64,000 nt of DNA, taken from NCBI RefSeq assembly GCF_028553765.1, contig NZ_CP067134.1, positions 1,469,001 to 1,533,000 on the forward strand, read 5' to 3'. The notes under the pieces were generated by a model. The model searched no databases, was not told the DNA's origin, and saw only the letters and a list, made by a program, of their open reading frames with translations. The DNA is from Paracoccus stylophorae (lineage in GTDB: Bacteria > Pseudomonadota > Alphaproteobacteria > Rhodobacterales > Rhodobacteraceae). The stretch's first letter is position 1. Every line of letters starts with the position of its first letter. A program made the translations under genes and the position numbers. This document shows positions 17,362 through 27,885 of the stretch, piece after piece.

Positions 17362-17405
17362 GGGGGCGCAGGATAGGCGCGCGCGGCGTCTTGCCGCAAG
17401 TGCGA

Positions 17406-17430
17406 AAAAGGGGCCGCGCGGGCCCCTTTT
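17406..17430 (-). terminator. Rho-independent terminator after the secreted cyclophilin gene
   Basis: A perfect 10-bp stem AAAAGGGGCC (17406-17415) / GGCCCCTTTT (17421-17430) with a GCGCG loop. It lies 29 nt beyond the stop of the minus-strand cyclophilin gene, and the minus strand reads five T residues after it (A run at 17405-17409). Confidence 0.85.
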
Positions 17431-17459
17431 GCCGTCTTTCCGACAGGTTGCCGCGACGT

Positions 17460-18051
<592 letters not shown>

Positions 18052-18059
<8 letters not shown>

Positions 18060-18558
18060 CGGCGGCCACCTTGACCGAGATCATCCGGTCCGGAGAGGCG
18101 GGCGGTTCGCCCCGCGCGATCTTGTCGACATGTTCCATCCCGTCGATCACCCGCCCATAGACGGTGTACTGCCCGTTCAGGAAATGATTGTCCTTGAAGT
18201 TGATGAAGAACTGGCTGTTGGCGCTGTCGGGGTTCTGCGACCGCGCCGCGCCCAGGGTGCCGCGATCGTGCGGCAGCTTGGAAAACTCGGCCGGAAGGTC
18301 GGGCAGGTCGGACCCGCCGGTGCCCGCGCGGCCGGGATTGTAGTCCTTTTCCATGTTCGCGTGTTCGACATCGCCGGTCTGCGCCATGAACCCGTCGATC
18401 ACACGGTGAAACGCCACGTTGTCGTATTTGCCGGCGCGGGCCAGTTCCTTCATCCGTTCGGCGTGCTTGGGCGCCACGTCGGACAGCAGCTCGACGACGA
18501 CGGGGCCGTCCTTCAGCTGGATGATGACAGTGTTCTCGGGATCCTTGATCTCGGCCAT
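18052..18558 (-). CDS. ppiB: Peptidylprolyl isomerase B-like cyclophilin (cytoplasmic)
   Basis: A 168-aa cyclophilin without signal peptide. Motifs: YDNVAFHRVIDGFMAQTGDV, SDLPDLPAEFSKLPHDRG, AARSQNPDSANSQFFINF and YTVYGRVIDGMEHVDKI. It assists folding at X-Pro bonds in the cytoplasm. ATG 18558 is chosen because GGAGG lies 7 nt upstream; the frame is open far upstream but only as a shadow of pgk. It is first of a two-gene operon with the exported paralogue. pgk is divergent with about 200 nt between, which should hold both promoters. Confidence 0.94.
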
Positions 18559-18756
18559 ACGGCCCTCCTTTGCCACGTTTGCCCAAGGTCTAGGGGGTCT
18601 TGCGCCCAAGGGCAACGCGCAACCGCCCCGCTGCCGGATCACGCCATCGTCAGCGCAGGGTCGGCACGAGGTCGGCACGGGGGCGGCTGTTGACGAAGCC
18701 CGCGCCATGCGGGACAAGCGCCGGGCGATGCCCCCCTCAGCCCGAAAGGACGCGAC

Positions 18757-19950
<1,194 letters not shown>

Positions 19951-20054
19951 GCGGGTCGCACGACCCTTGCGACGCGGCGCGGCTGTTAGCGTCACCAGCG
20001 TTGTCACCGGCCCTGCGCATGCTATTCAGCCGGCATCACAAAGGAGATGTTGTC

Positions 20055-20981
20055 ATGCAGATGACCGATACGGTGCGGCGGATTCTGGCCAATTACGAGG
20101 GCGAGACGCCGGGTGTGAAGGCGCAGCTGGCGCGCATGCTGATGACCGGCAAGCTGGCCGGCACCGGCAAGATGATCATCCTGCCGGTCGATCAGGGCTT
20201 CGAACACGGCCCGGCCCGCAGCTTTGCCCCCAATCCGGCCGGCTATGACCCGCATTACCATTACCAGCTTGCCATCGACGCGGGGCTGAACGCCTTTGCC
20301 GCGCCGCTTGGCATGATCGAGGCGGGCGCCGACAGCTTTGCCGGTCAGATCCCGACCATCCTCAAGGTCAACAGCGCCAACAGCCTGATGTCGGACAGCG
20401 CCGGCAAGAACCAGGCGATCACCGCCAGCGTGGACGACGCGCTGCGTCTGGGCTGCGCCGCCATCGGCTTTACCATCTATCCGGGCAGCGACATGGCGCT
20501 GGAGATGTTCGAGGAGATCGTCGAGATGCGCCGCGAGGCCGCGGCCAAGGGCGTGGCGACCGTGATCTGGTCCTATCCGCGCGGCGAGGCGATCACAAAG
20601 GACGGCGAGACCGCCATCGACATCGCGGCCTATGCCGCCCAGATCGCGGCGCTGATCGGCGCGCATATCATCAAGATCAAGCTGTCCACCGACCACCTGA
20701 TGCTGCCCGAGGCGAAAAAGGTCTATGAGGACAAGCAGATCGACGTCTCGACCCAGGCAAAACGCGTCGAACATTGCATGCAGGCGGCCTTTGCGGGTCG
20801 CCGGATCGTGGTGTTCTCGGGCGGGGCGGCCAAGGGCGCGGATGCGGTCTATGACGATGCCCGCGCGATCCGCGACGGCGGCGGCAATGGCAGCATCATC
20901 GGACGCAACAGCTTTCAGCGGTCGCGCGAGGATGCGCTGGACATGCTGGGCAAGCTGGTCGACATCTACAAGGGTGCCTGA
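20055..20981 (+). CDS. Class I fructose-bisphosphate aldolase (DhnA/FbaB type)
   Basis: A 308-aa metal-independent aldolase of the archaeal/DhnA type. Motifs: ILPVDQGFEHGPARSFAPNP, KVNSANSL, GFTIYPGSD, VIWSYPRGEAI, HIIKIKLSTDH with the presumed Schiff-base lysine (Lys207 or Lys209), and GGNGSIIGRNSFQRSREDA, the phosphate-binding end. It cleaves or forms fructose-1,6-bisphosphate. AAGGAG is 9 nt before ATG 20055; the frame is open upstream but only as a shadow of pgk. A strong terminator follows at 21039-21060. Confidence 0.93.
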   Translation: MQMTDTVRRILANYEGETPGVKAQLARMLMTGKLAGTGKMIILPVDQGFEHGPARSFAPNPAGYDPHYHYQLAIDAGLNAFAAPLGMIEAGADSFAGQIPTILKVNSANSLMSDSAGKNQAITASVDDALRLGCAAIGFTIYPGSDMALEMFEEIVEMRREAAAKGVATVIWSYPRGEAITKDGETAIDIAAYAAQIAALIGAHIIKIKLSTDHLMLPEAKKVYEDKQIDVSTQAKRVEHCMQAAFAGRRIVVFSGGAAKGADAVYDDARAIRDGGGNGSIIGRNSFQRSREDALDMLGKLVDIYKGA

Positions 20982-21038
20982 TCCGGCGGACGCGCCCTCA
21001 AGGGCGCGACGCGACATGCGCCTTACGGCGCGGTGACA

Positions 21039-21060
21039 GGGGGCGCGTGCGCCCCCTTTT
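21039..21060 (+). terminator. Rho-independent terminator after the aldolase gene
   Basis: GGGGGCGC (21039-21046) pairs with GCGCCCCC (21049-21056) and is followed by TTTT (21057-21060). A second hairpin, CGCGCCC/GGGCGCG (about 20991-21008), precedes it. Together they close the pgk-aldolase unit. Confidence 0.8.
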
Positions 21061-21199
21061 GCGTCCGTGCGCACGCAATTCACCCCCATGGGTATCGGGA
21101 CAAGCAAGAAGGTCGGTTTCGCGCCTCGGTGCGGCGCTTTGCGTGTGTTGGCGACGGGCGGGGACGCGGTAAGCCGGGCAGGCAGCAACGAGGTCAGCC

Positions 21200-23227
21200 A
21201 TGGCGGACGAACCCCTTGTCATCTTCACGCCCTCGGGCAAGCGCGGGCGCGTGCCCTCGGGCACCCCGGTTCTTGAGGCGGCGCGGCGTCTGGGCGTCGA
21301 TCTGGATTCGGTGTGCGGCGGGCGCGGGATCTGTTCCAGATGCCAGATCGACCCCGGCCGGGGCGCCTTTCCCAAGCATGGCGTCACCGTGACCGAACAG
21401 GCATTGTCGCCCTTCAACGAGGTCGAGGCGCGATACGACCGGATTCGCGGCCTGAAGCCGGGGCGGCGACTGGGGTGTCAGGCGCGCATCCTGTCGGATG
21501 CCGTGATCGACGTGCCGCCCGAAAGCCAGCTGCACCGCCAGGTCATCCGCAAATCCGCGGCCGAGCGGGTGATGGCGATGGACCCGGTCGTGCGGCCGTT
21601 CTTTGTCGAGGTGCCCGAGCCCGATCTGGCCGATCCCACCGGCGATTTCCAGCGCCTGTCGCAGGCCCTGTCGGCGCAATGGGGGATCGAGGGTCTGCGC
21701 GCCGATCTGCCGGTTCTGGCCCGCATCCAGCAGGTGCTGCGCAAGGCGGGCTGGAAGGCGACGGCGGTGGTGCGCCAGGACGGGCAGGGCGCGCCGCTGC
21801 TGATCGACCTGCTGCCGGGATTGCTGGAGGGGCCGCTGTTCGGGCTGGCCATCGACCTGGGATCGACGACGATAGCGGGGCATCTGGTGGCGCTGGATGA
21901 CGGGCGGGTTCTGGCCTCATCAGGGCTGATGAACCCGCAGATCCGCTTTGGCGAGGATCTGATGAGCCGCGTCAGCTATGCCATGATGAACGAGGGCGGG
22001 GCGGCCGAGATGACGGACGCCGTGCGCGCGGGGCTGGGCCAGCTGGCGCAGACGCTGGCCGATGAGGCGGCGGTCGCGCCGGCGCGGATCGTCGATGCGG
22101 TGATCGTCTGCAACCCGGTCATGCATCACCTGATGCTGGGGATCGACCCGGTCGAGCTGGGGCAGGCGCCGTTCGCGCCGGCGACCTCGGATTCGATGAC
22201 CGTGCCTGCGCCCGACATCGGGCTGGGGATCGCCGCAGCCGCCCGCGCCTATGTGCTGCCGATTATCGCCGGCCATGTCGGCGCGGACGCGGCCGCAGTG
22301 GTGCTGTCCGAACAGCCGCAGAACGCGGACGCGCCGGTGCTGATCGTCGATGTAGGCACCAATGCAGAGATCGTGCTGGGCGACCGCAGCCGGGTTCTGG
22401 CCTGTTCCTCGCCCACCGGCCCGGCATTCGAGGGCGCGCAGATCAGTGCCGGCCAGCGCGCCGCGCCCGGCGCGATCGAACGGGTGCGGATCGACCCGGC
22501 GACGAAGGAACCGCGCATCCGCATCATCGGCGTCGATCTGTGGTCCGATGAGCCGGGCTTTGCCCAGGCCGCCGCGACGACCGGCATCACCGGCATCTGC
22601 GGGTCGGGGATCATCGAGGCGGTGGCCGAGATGCGGATGGCGGGCATCGTCGATGCCAGCGGGCTGATCGGCGCGGCCGACCGGACCGGCACGGCGCGCT
22701 GCGTGCCGCAGGGGCGCACCCATGCCTATGTGCTGCATGACGCGACCGATTCGGGCGGGTCCCTGATCGCGGTCACGCAGGGCGATATCCGGGCGATCCA
22801 GCTAGCGAAATCGGCGCTGCATGGGGGGGCGCGGCTGCTGATGGATGAATTCGGCATCGACCGGCCCGACCGGATCGTGCTGGCCGGCGCGTTCGGGGCC
22901 CATATCTCTCCGCTGCACGCGCTGGTTCTGGGGATGATTCCGGATTGCCCGCCGGACCGGGTGACCAGTGCGGGCAACGCGGCCGGGACAGGCGCGCGGA
23001 TCGCGCTGTGTTCGCGGGCAGCACGCGCCGAGATCGAGGATCAGGTGACCCGCATCACCCGGGTCGAAACCGCGATCGCGCCGCGCTTTCAGGAACATTT
23101 CGTCGCGGCGAACGCCATTCCGCACGCGACCGACCCGTTCGCGGCGCTGGCCGAAACCGTGACCCTGCCCGATGTCGCCTTCAATTCCGGGGCCACAGCC
23201 GACCGCCCACGTCGCCGCCGACGCTAG
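21200..23227 (+). CDS. ASKHA/DUF4445 protein, RACo-like corrinoid activation protein with 2Fe-2S domain
   Basis: A 675-aa protein with two parts. The N-terminus is a plant-type ferredoxin domain with ligands C39, C45, C48 (VCGGRGICSRC) and a fourth Cys in RRLGCQA near residue 92. From about residue 205 follows the ATPase-like fold: AIDLGSTTIAGHLV, NPQIRFGEDLMSRVSYA, LIVDVGTNAEIVLG, CSSPTGPAFEGAQI, GICGSGIIEAVAEM, and AGAFGAHISP. Proteins of this type reductively reactivate cobalamin-dependent methyltransferases. No corrinoid protein or methyltransferase gene lies close by, so its client is elsewhere. The C-terminus is basic (RPRRRRR). The stop overlaps the convergent transglycosylase stop by 4 nt. 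Confidence 0.85.
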   Translation: MADEPLVIFTPSGKRGRVPSGTPVLEAARRLGVDLDSVCGGRGICSRCQIDPGRGAFPKHGVTVTEQALSPFNEVEARYDRIRGLKPGRRLGCQARILSDAVIDVPPESQLHRQVIRKSAAERVMAMDPVVRPFFVEVPEPDLADPTGDFQRLSQALSAQWGIEGLRADLPVLARIQQVLRKAGWKATAVVRQDGQGAPLLIDLLPGLLEGPLFGLAIDLGSTTIAGHLVALDDGRVLASSGLMNPQIRFGEDLMSRVSYAMMNEGGAAEMTDAVRAGLGQLAQTLADEAAVAPARIVDAVIVCNPVMHHLMLGIDPVELGQAPFAPATSDSMTVPAPDIGLGIAAAARAYVLPIIAGHVGADAAAVVLSEQPQNADAPVLIVDVGTNAEIVLGDRSRVLACSSPTGPAFEGAQISAGQRAAPGAIERVRIDPATKEPRIRIIGVDLWSDEPGFAQAAATTGITGICGSGIIEAVAEMRMAGIVDASGLIGAADRTGTARCVPQGRTHAYVLHDATDSGGSLIAVTQGDIRAIQLAKSALHGGARLLMDEFGIDRPDRIVLAGAFGAHISPLHALVLGMIPDCPPDRVTSAGNAAGTGARIALCSRAARAEIEDQVTRITRVETAIAPRFQEHFVAANAIPHATDPFAALAETVTLPDVAFNSGATADRPRRRRR

Positions 23228-23682
23228 CGGCGCAGCCCGGTCCGCTTCAGCAATCCCTTGCGCTTCGCCTCGTAATAGTAGCCGCGCGCATACCACCCGA
23301 CCGCATCGTCCGGATCGCCCTCGGCCACCAGCCACGCGCCGCGCAGATATTTGACGCCAAAGCGCAGATTGGTGTCGGCATCCAGAAGCCCCGCGGCCGG
23401 GCCGCGATAGCCCATCGTCTGCGCGGTCTGCGGCAGGATCTGCATCAGGCCGTAATAGGGACCGTTGCGCGCCTGGGGCCGGTGGCGCGATTCGCGGATC
23501 ACGACGCGCTGGATCAGCGTGACCGGAACGTCATACTGCCCGGCCCAGAAATTGATGCGCGATCGCAGATAGGGCGTCTCGTTCGGATACAGCCCCGTGG
23601 CGGCCGGGCTTTCCGCACGCTTGCCGCCCGCGCCGCAGGCCGCAACCGCCAGCGTCGCCAGCAACGCGCCGCGCCGGCCCAT
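23224..23682 (-). CDS. Lytic transglycosylase, SLT domain lipoprotein
   Basis: A 152-aa protein with a lipoprotein signal (MGRRGALLATLAVAACGAGG, lipobox VAAC) and a small SLT domain: VTLIQRVVIRESRHRPQAR with the catalytic Glu in IRES, PYYGLMQILPQTAQTMGY, and NLRFGVKYL. It cleaves peptidoglycan to 1,6-anhydro products, probably at the inner face of the outer membrane. The ATG at 23682 is preferred: the frame is open to 23742, but those 20 extra codons are a translated GC-rich palindrome (23694-23727) and overlap the lpd stop. The gene ends against RACo, 4-nt tail overlap. Confidence 0.88.
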   Translation of the reverse strand: MGRRGALLATLAVAACGAGGKRAESPAATGLYPNETPYLRSRINFWAGQYDVPVTLIQRVVIRESRHRPQARNGPYYGLMQILPQTAQTMGYRGPAAGLLDADTNLRFGVKYLRGAWLVAEGDPDDAVGWYARGYYYEAKRKGLLKRTGLRR

Positions 23683-23693
23683 CTTCGGTGTCG

Positions 23694-23727
23694 AAATATC
23701 CCGGGGGCGCGGGGGCAGCGCCCCCGC
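23694..23727 (-). repeat. Palindromic element downstream of lpd, diverged copy D
   Basis: It reads AAATATC then a G/C-rich block with a perfect 8-bp hairpin GCGGGGGC (23709-23716) / GCCCCCGC (23720-23727) and loop AGC. It shares the AAATAYC-CGGGGG start and the GGGGGCAGCGCCCCC-like hairpin with the element at 61512-61577. It lies just past the lpd stop and before the transglycosylase start, so it is a likely terminator of the suc-lpd transcript. Confidence 0.55.
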
Positions 23728-23734
23728 ATCCGTG

Positions 23735-25129
23735 TCAGACATGGATCGCGCCGTCGCCGCAGGCCAGTGCCGCCTCGCGCACAGCCTCGGACGTGGTCGG
23801 ATGGGCGTGGCAGGTCAGCGCCACATCCTCGGCCGAGGCGCCGAATTCCATTGCCACGCAGACCTCGTGGATCATGTCGCCGGCATTGGGTCCGATGATG
23901 TGGCAGCCCAGGATACGGTCGGTCTCGGCATCCGCGATCAGCTTGACGAAACCGTCGGCCTGCAACATCGCCTTGGCGCGCGCGTTGCCCATGAACGGGA
24001 ATTTGCCGATCCGCAGCTTGCGGCCCGACTCCTTCGCAGCCTCTTCGGTCAGGCCCACGCTGGCGACTTCGGGGGTGGTGTAGATCACGCTAGGAATGAC
24101 GTCATAGTTGACGTGCCCGTGCTTGCCGGCGATCACCTCGGCCACCGCCATCCCCTCATCCTCGGCCTTGTGGGCCAGCATCGGGCCGGGCACGCAATCG
24201 CCGATGGCATGGATACCGGGCACGCTGGTGGACCAGTCCTTGCCGATCTTCACGAAGCCACGCTCGGTCGTCTCGACGCCCAGCTCTTTCAGGCCCAGCC
24301 CCTCGACCGTCGGCAGCCGGCCGGTCGCGACCAGCACGCAATCGGCAGTGATCTGGTGTTCGCTGTCGTCCTTCTTCAGCGTATGCGTGACCGTCGCCTT
24401 GCCGCGCGACACCGAGGCACCCTTGACCGCCGCGCCAAGGACGAATTTCAGACCCTGCTTGGACAGGATCTTCTGGAACTGCTTTTGCACCTCGCCGTCC
24501 ATGCCGGGGGTGATGGTGTCCAGATACTCGACCACCGTCACCTCGGTCCCCAGCCGCGCATAGACCGAGCCCAGTTCCAGCCCGATCACGCCGGCGCCGA
24601 TCACGACCATGGTCTTGGGGATCTTCGGCAGCGTCAGCACGCCGGTGGAATCGACGATCACGCCGCTGCCGTTATCGACCTCGACCCCCTTCAGGGGCGC
24701 CGGGACCGAGCCGGTGGCGATCACGATATGCCTGGTTTCGTGAACCTCGTCGCCGATCTTGACCTTGCCCGCCTCGGGGATGCTGGCCCAGCCTTTCAGC
24801 CAGTCGATCTTGTTCTTCTTGAACAGGAATTCGATGCCCTTGGTGTTGCCGGCCACGGTTTCCGCCTTGTAGCCCTGCATCTTGGTCCAGTCGACCTTGA
24901 CCCGGCCGCCGGTCAGGCCCATCCGATCGAAATTGTGGCTGCTTTCGTGCAAAAGGTGGGTGGCATGCAACAGCGCCTTGGACGGGATGCAGCCCACGTT
25001 CAGGCAGGTTCCGCCAAGCGTGTCGCGGCCGTCGACACAGGCGACCTTCAGGCCAAGCTGCGCGGCGCGGATGGCGCAGACATAGCCGCCCGGTCCGGCG
25101 CCGATCACGATCAGATCATAGGTGGACAT
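23735..25129 (-). CDS. lpdA: Dihydrolipoyl dehydrogenase (E3)
   Basis: A 464-aa flavoprotein disulfide reductase that reoxidises the lipoyl groups of 2-oxoacid dehydrogenase complexes. FAD motif [20 protein letters not shown] at the N-terminus, redox disulfide [13 protein letters not shown] (C42, C47), NAD motif [20 protein letters not shown], second FAD motif [22 protein letters not shown] (part: [13 protein letters not shown]), and the C-terminal acid-base pair in HAHPTTSE (H443, E448). It lies downstream of sucB with three short non-E3 features between (MAPEG and ABM-like genes and a gene-free 388 nt), and most likely serves the 2-oxoglutarate dehydrogenase complex. Confidence 0.97.
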   Translation of the reverse strand: MSTYDLIVIGAGPGGYVCAIRAAQLGLKVACVDGRDTLGGTCLNVGCIPSKALLHATHLLHESSHNFDRMGLTGGRVKVDWTKMQGYKAETVAGNTKGIEFLFKKNKIDWLKGWASIPEAGKVKIGDEVHETRHIVIATGSVPAPLKGVEVDNGSGVIVDSTGVLTLPKIPKTMVVIGAGVIGLELGSVYARLGTEVTVVEYLDTITPGMDGEVQKQFQKILSKQGLKFVLGAAVKGASVSRGKATVTHTLKKDDSEHQITADCVLVATGRLPTVEGLGLKELGVETTERGFVKIGKDWSTSVPGIHAIGDCVPGPMLAHKAEDEGMAVAEVIAGKHGHVNYDVIPSVIYTTPEVASVGLTEEAAKESGRKLRIGKFPFMGNARAKAMLQADGFVKLIADAETDRILGCHIIGPNAGDMIHEVCVAMEFGASAEDVALTCHAHPTTSEAVREAALACGDGAIHV

Positions 25130-25217
25130 CGCATTCTCCTTCTTGTCCCTCGGGTTCCCGCGGCCTGCGCCGCCTTACGTCTCGCCCGGTCGAATTTCCG
25201 TCGCCGCACCGCCCGGA

Positions 25218-25613
25218 TCAGACCAGGGCGGCCAGCAGCATCAGCAGCGTGGCGGCAAAGCCCACCGCCCAGATCAGCGAACGCCACGGCGTCCATCCCA
25301 GCACATAGGCCGGGACATAGACGATGCGCGCGATCAGGTAGGCCCAGGCGCAGGCGGCCGTGAACCCGGTCGATTGGGCGCTGACGGCGATGATCAGCGC
25401 GGCCGGTGCGAACAGGGTCAACCCCTCGAAATGGTTCAGAAAAGCGCGGCGCAGACGACCGGCGCTGACCGACAATTCGCGCGGCGGATCGGTGTCGCGC
25501 GGGCTGGCCATGTAGTCGGTGCCGATCTGCATGTTCGCGGGGATCGCGATCGACACGAACTGCGCGCATTGCAGCAGGCAGGCCAGCGCCAGGACGGTCA
25601 GTTCCGGGGTCAT
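25218..25613 (-). CDS. MAPEG-family membrane protein
   Basis: A 131-aa integral membrane protein with four hydrophobic segments (about 1-25, 60-82, 84-105, 108-130). The pattern RRAFLNHFEGLTLFAPAALII and the later AYLIARIVYVPAYVLGW are typical of bacterial MAPEG proteins (membrane-associated, eicosanoid and glutathione metabolism). Substrate and activity are unknown in bacteria of this type. The start ATG overlaps the stop of the upstream 84-aa gene (TGATG), so the two are coupled. lpd starts 88 nt downstream on the same strand. Confidence 0.8.
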   Translation of the reverse strand: MTPELTVLALACLLQCAQFVSIAIPANMQIGTDYMASPRDTDPPRELSVSAGRLRRAFLNHFEGLTLFAPAALIIAVSAQSTGFTAACAWAYLIARIVYVPAYVLGWTPWRSLIWAVGFAATLLMLLAALV

Positions 25614-25867
25614 CACGCGGTTTCCACAAAGTGAAAGCTGGTGTCGGTCACGCCGGCCTGGCTGTTGAACACGCCGGCCGCGCCATTCAGATAATCGCGC
25701 GCCGCGGCGGGGTTGCCGATATTGAACAGCGCCCAGGCGCTGGTGCCGCTTTCGCGCCAAAGTTGCAGCAAGGACAGGCCGTTATGGCCGCGATCCTCGG
25801 CATCTTCGTCGAAGGCGGTCTTGAAGGTCGCATAGTCCTTGACGGTGTAGTGGGCGATCATCTGCAT
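25613..25867 (-). CDS. Small protein, ferredoxin-like (ABM/DUF3764-like) fold
   Basis: An 84-aa protein, MIAHYTVKDYATFKTAFDED at the start, then LQLWRESGTSAWALFNIGNP and AGVTDTSFHFVET. The pattern of alternating strands and a helix with the opening HYTVKDYATF resembles antibiotic biosynthesis monooxygenase-like or DUF3764-like dimeric alpha-beta barrels; this is a fold-level guess, not a function. GGAAGAT precedes the ATG by a few nt. It is the first gene of a pair with the MAPEG protein and lies between sucB and lpd, inside the 2-oxoglutarate dehydrogenase gene row. Confidence 0.7.
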   Translation of the reverse strand: MQMIAHYTVKDYATFKTAFDEDAEDRGHNGLSLLQLWRESGTSAWALFNIGNPAAARDYLNGAAGVFNSQAGVTDTSFHFVETA

Positions 25868-26255
25868 GGGATCTTCCTCTGGTTCAGGACGGGGTTGTCA
25901 TGGCGTCGCGGATGATGCGGTCATTCGTGGCCGCGCTGCAACAGCGGCGTGCGTTGCGTGATGCGCGGCGTCGGGGGCCGCAGGCGAAACCGCCAGCAAA
26001 TGCGGGGTTTCGGGCCGCACGAACCATGCACCGGGGCGGCGCGGGATGTGCACAGGGCGTACACAGCCTGCGGGCGTTGCGCGGCATTGCGCGCCAAAGG
26101 ACCGGCGGCATCCGCGATGCGCATCACCTCCGCGGACGGTCGCCCCCGGACGCATTTTCGCGCTGTCGATTCGGGACCCCTCATGGACGATATGCCCTCG
26201 ATCGTGGAATGGCCGCCGACCCGGACACGCGGACCGGGTCGGCGGCCAGCCCGGA
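25868..26255. other. Gene-free stretch between sucB and the ABM-like gene
   Basis: 388 nt with several overlapping open frames on both strands, none with a ribosome binding site or recognised motif, and all Arg/Ala-rich as expected for shadow frames in GC-rich DNA. The part next to sucB (26211-26247) forms a strong hairpin, listed as a terminator. The rest should include the promoter for the ABM-like/MAPEG/lpd genes, which implies that lpd can be transcribed separately from sucAB. Confidence 0.45.
26211..26247 (-). terminator. Long perfect hairpin after sucB
   Basis: A 14-bp perfect stem: GGCCGCCGACCCGG (26211-26224) with CCGGGTCGGCGGCC (26234-26247) and a 9-nt loop, starting 9 nt beyond the sucB stop codon. 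No T-run follows on the minus strand, so it is either a Rho-independent terminator without a U-tract or a 3'-end stabiliser of the suc mRNA. Confidence 0.6.
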
Positions 26256-27881
26256 TCACAGATCCATCAGCAGGCGGCGCGGGTCTTCCAGCGCCTCTTT
26301 CACGCGGACGAGGAAGGTCACCGCGCCCTTGCCGTCCACGACCCGGTGGTCATAGCTGAGCGCCAGATACATCATCGGCCGGATGACGATCTCGCCGCCG
26401 ACGACCACGGGGCGGTCCTGGATCTTGTGCATGCCAAGGATCCCCGATTGCGGCGGGTTCAGGATCGGCGAGGACATCAGCGAGCCATAGACGCCGCCAT
26501 TCGAGATGGTGAACGTGCCGCCCTGCATGTCGTCCATCGACAGCTTGCCGTCGCGGGCGCGGGTGCCCAGATCGCCGATCTCCTGCTCGATCTCGGCAAA
26601 GCTGCGGGCGTCGGCATCCTTGACGACCGGCACGACAAGGCCCTGCGGCGTGCCCACCGCGACGCCCATGTTGACATAGTTCTTGTAGACGACATCGGTG
26701 CCGTCGATCTCGGCGTTGACCTCGGGCACCTCGCGCAGGGCGTGGCAGCACGCCTTCACGAAGAAGGACATGAAGCCCAGCTTGACCTTGTGCTTCTTTT
26801 CGAACGCATCCTTGTATTCGCTGCGCAGCGCCATGATGGCCGACATGTCGGCCTCGTTATAGGTGGTCAGCATCGCGGCGGTGTTCTGCGCGTCCTTCAG
26901 CCGGCGGGCGATGGTCTGGCGCAGGCGGGTCATGCGCACCCGTTCCTCGCGGTCGGCCTGATCGGCCGAGGCGGGGGCGGCGGGGGCGCGTGCGGGCGTG
27001 TCGTCGCCGGATTTGGCCTTGGCCACATCCTCTTTCATCACGCGGCCGTCGCGGCCCGATCCCTGCACCTGATCGCGGTCGATGCCCTTTTCGGCCATCG
27101 CCTTGCGGGCGGCGGGCGAATCCTCGATATCTTCGCGTTCCTTGCGCTGGTCTTCCTCGCTGCGCGGCTTCATTTCCTCGGGGCCGGCATTCTTGGCCTT
27201 TTCCTCGGGGGCGGCGGGGCGGGGCGCGTCGCCGCTTGCGCCTTCGGCGATGACGGCGAGCTTTGCGTTGGCCTCGACCGTCGCGCCTTCTTCGGCGACG
27301 ATTTCGGACAGAACGCCCGCGGCCGGTGCCGGAACCTCGACCGAGACCTTGTCGGTTTCCAGTTCGCACAGCATCTCGTCGGCCTCGACCTGATCGCCGA
27401 CCTTCTTGAACCATGTCGCCACGGTCGCCTCGGTCACGCTTTCGCCAAGCGCCGGCACCATCACGTCAACGGATTTCCCGCTCATGTCCTTCTGTCCCTC
27501 CGGGCTTTTGTCGGCCTTCTGGTCGGCCTGCGGTTTTTCGGTGGCTTTCGGCGCGTCGCCGCCGGTTTTTTCCTGGGCGTTGTCGTCGTCGGCCTCGTCG
27601 TCGGCGGATTTGCCGCCGCCGGAGGTGTCGCCGGTGGCCTTGCCGGTTTCGTCGATCTGGGCCAGCAGCGCATCGACGCCGACCGTCTCGCCCTCGGCCG
27701 CGACGATCTCGGCCAGGGTGCCGGCGGCGGGGCTGGGAACCTCGACCGTGACCTTGTCGGTTTCCAGCTCGCACAGCATTTCATCGACCTCGACGGCATC
27801 GCCCGGCTTCTTGAACCAGGTGGCGATGGTAGCCTCGGTGACGGATTCGCCCAATGCGGGCACGCGGACTTCGGTGGTCAT
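26256..27881 (-). CDS. sucB: Dihydrolipoyllysine-residue succinyltransferase (E2 of 2-oxoglutarate dehydrogenase), two lipoyl domains
   Basis: A 541-aa E2 core subunit. It has two lipoyl domains, each beginning [12 protein letters not shown]: residues about 3-77 with lipoyl Lys43 (ETDKVTVEV) and about 138-212 with Lys178 (ETDKVSVEV), separated by an acidic Ala/Lys linker. A peripheral E1/E3-binding domain follows ([20 protein letters not shown], about 258-290). The catalytic domain ends with [13 protein letters not shown] (His512, Asp516). E. coli SucB has one lipoyl domain and 405 aa. The enzyme transfers succinyl groups to CoA in the TCA cycle. It starts 4 nt after sucA. Confidence 0.96.
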   Translation of the reverse strand: MTTEVRVPALGESVTEATIATWFKKPGDAVEVDEMLCELETDKVTVEVPSPAAGTLAEIVAAEGETVGVDALLAQIDETGKATGDTSGGGKSADDEADDDNAQEKTGGDAPKATEKPQADQKADKSPEGQKDMSGKSVDVMVPALGESVTEATVATWFKKVGDQVEADEMLCELETDKVSVEVPAPAAGVLSEIVAEEGATVEANAKLAVIAEGASGDAPRPAAPEEKAKNAGPEEMKPRSEEDQRKEREDIEDSPAARKAMAEKGIDRDQVQGSGRDGRVMKEDVAKAKSGDDTPARAPAAPASADQADREERVRMTRLRQTIARRLKDAQNTAAMLTTYNEADMSAIMALRSEYKDAFEKKHKVKLGFMSFFVKACCHALREVPEVNAEIDGTDVVYKNYVNMGVAVGTPQGLVVPVVKDADARSFAEIEQEIGDLGTRARDGKLSMDDMQGGTFTISNGGVYGSLMSSPILNPPQSGILGMHKIQDRPVVVGGEIVIRPMMYLALSYDHRVVDGKGAVTFLVRVKEALEDPRRLLMDL

Positions 27882-27885
27882 CGGA

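Noticed and set aside
14926..17376. 816-codon plus-strand open frame opposite the PPDK-like gene
   Set aside because: Shadow frame with RRQ/HD-rich composition and no motif.
21062..21199. Cobalamin riboswitch before the RACo-like gene
   Set aside because: No B12-box-like sequence or recognisable conserved core seen in the 138-nt leader.
23683..23742. Longer N-terminus for the transglycosylase ([20 protein letters not shown])
   Set aside because: These codons translate the palindromic element and overlap lpd; the ATG at 23682 gives a proper lipoprotein signal.
25898..26355. Several overlapping frames between sucB and the ABM-like gene
   Set aside because: Mutually overlapping Arg/Ala-rich frames on both strands without ribosome binding sites; typical chance frames in GC-rich DNA.
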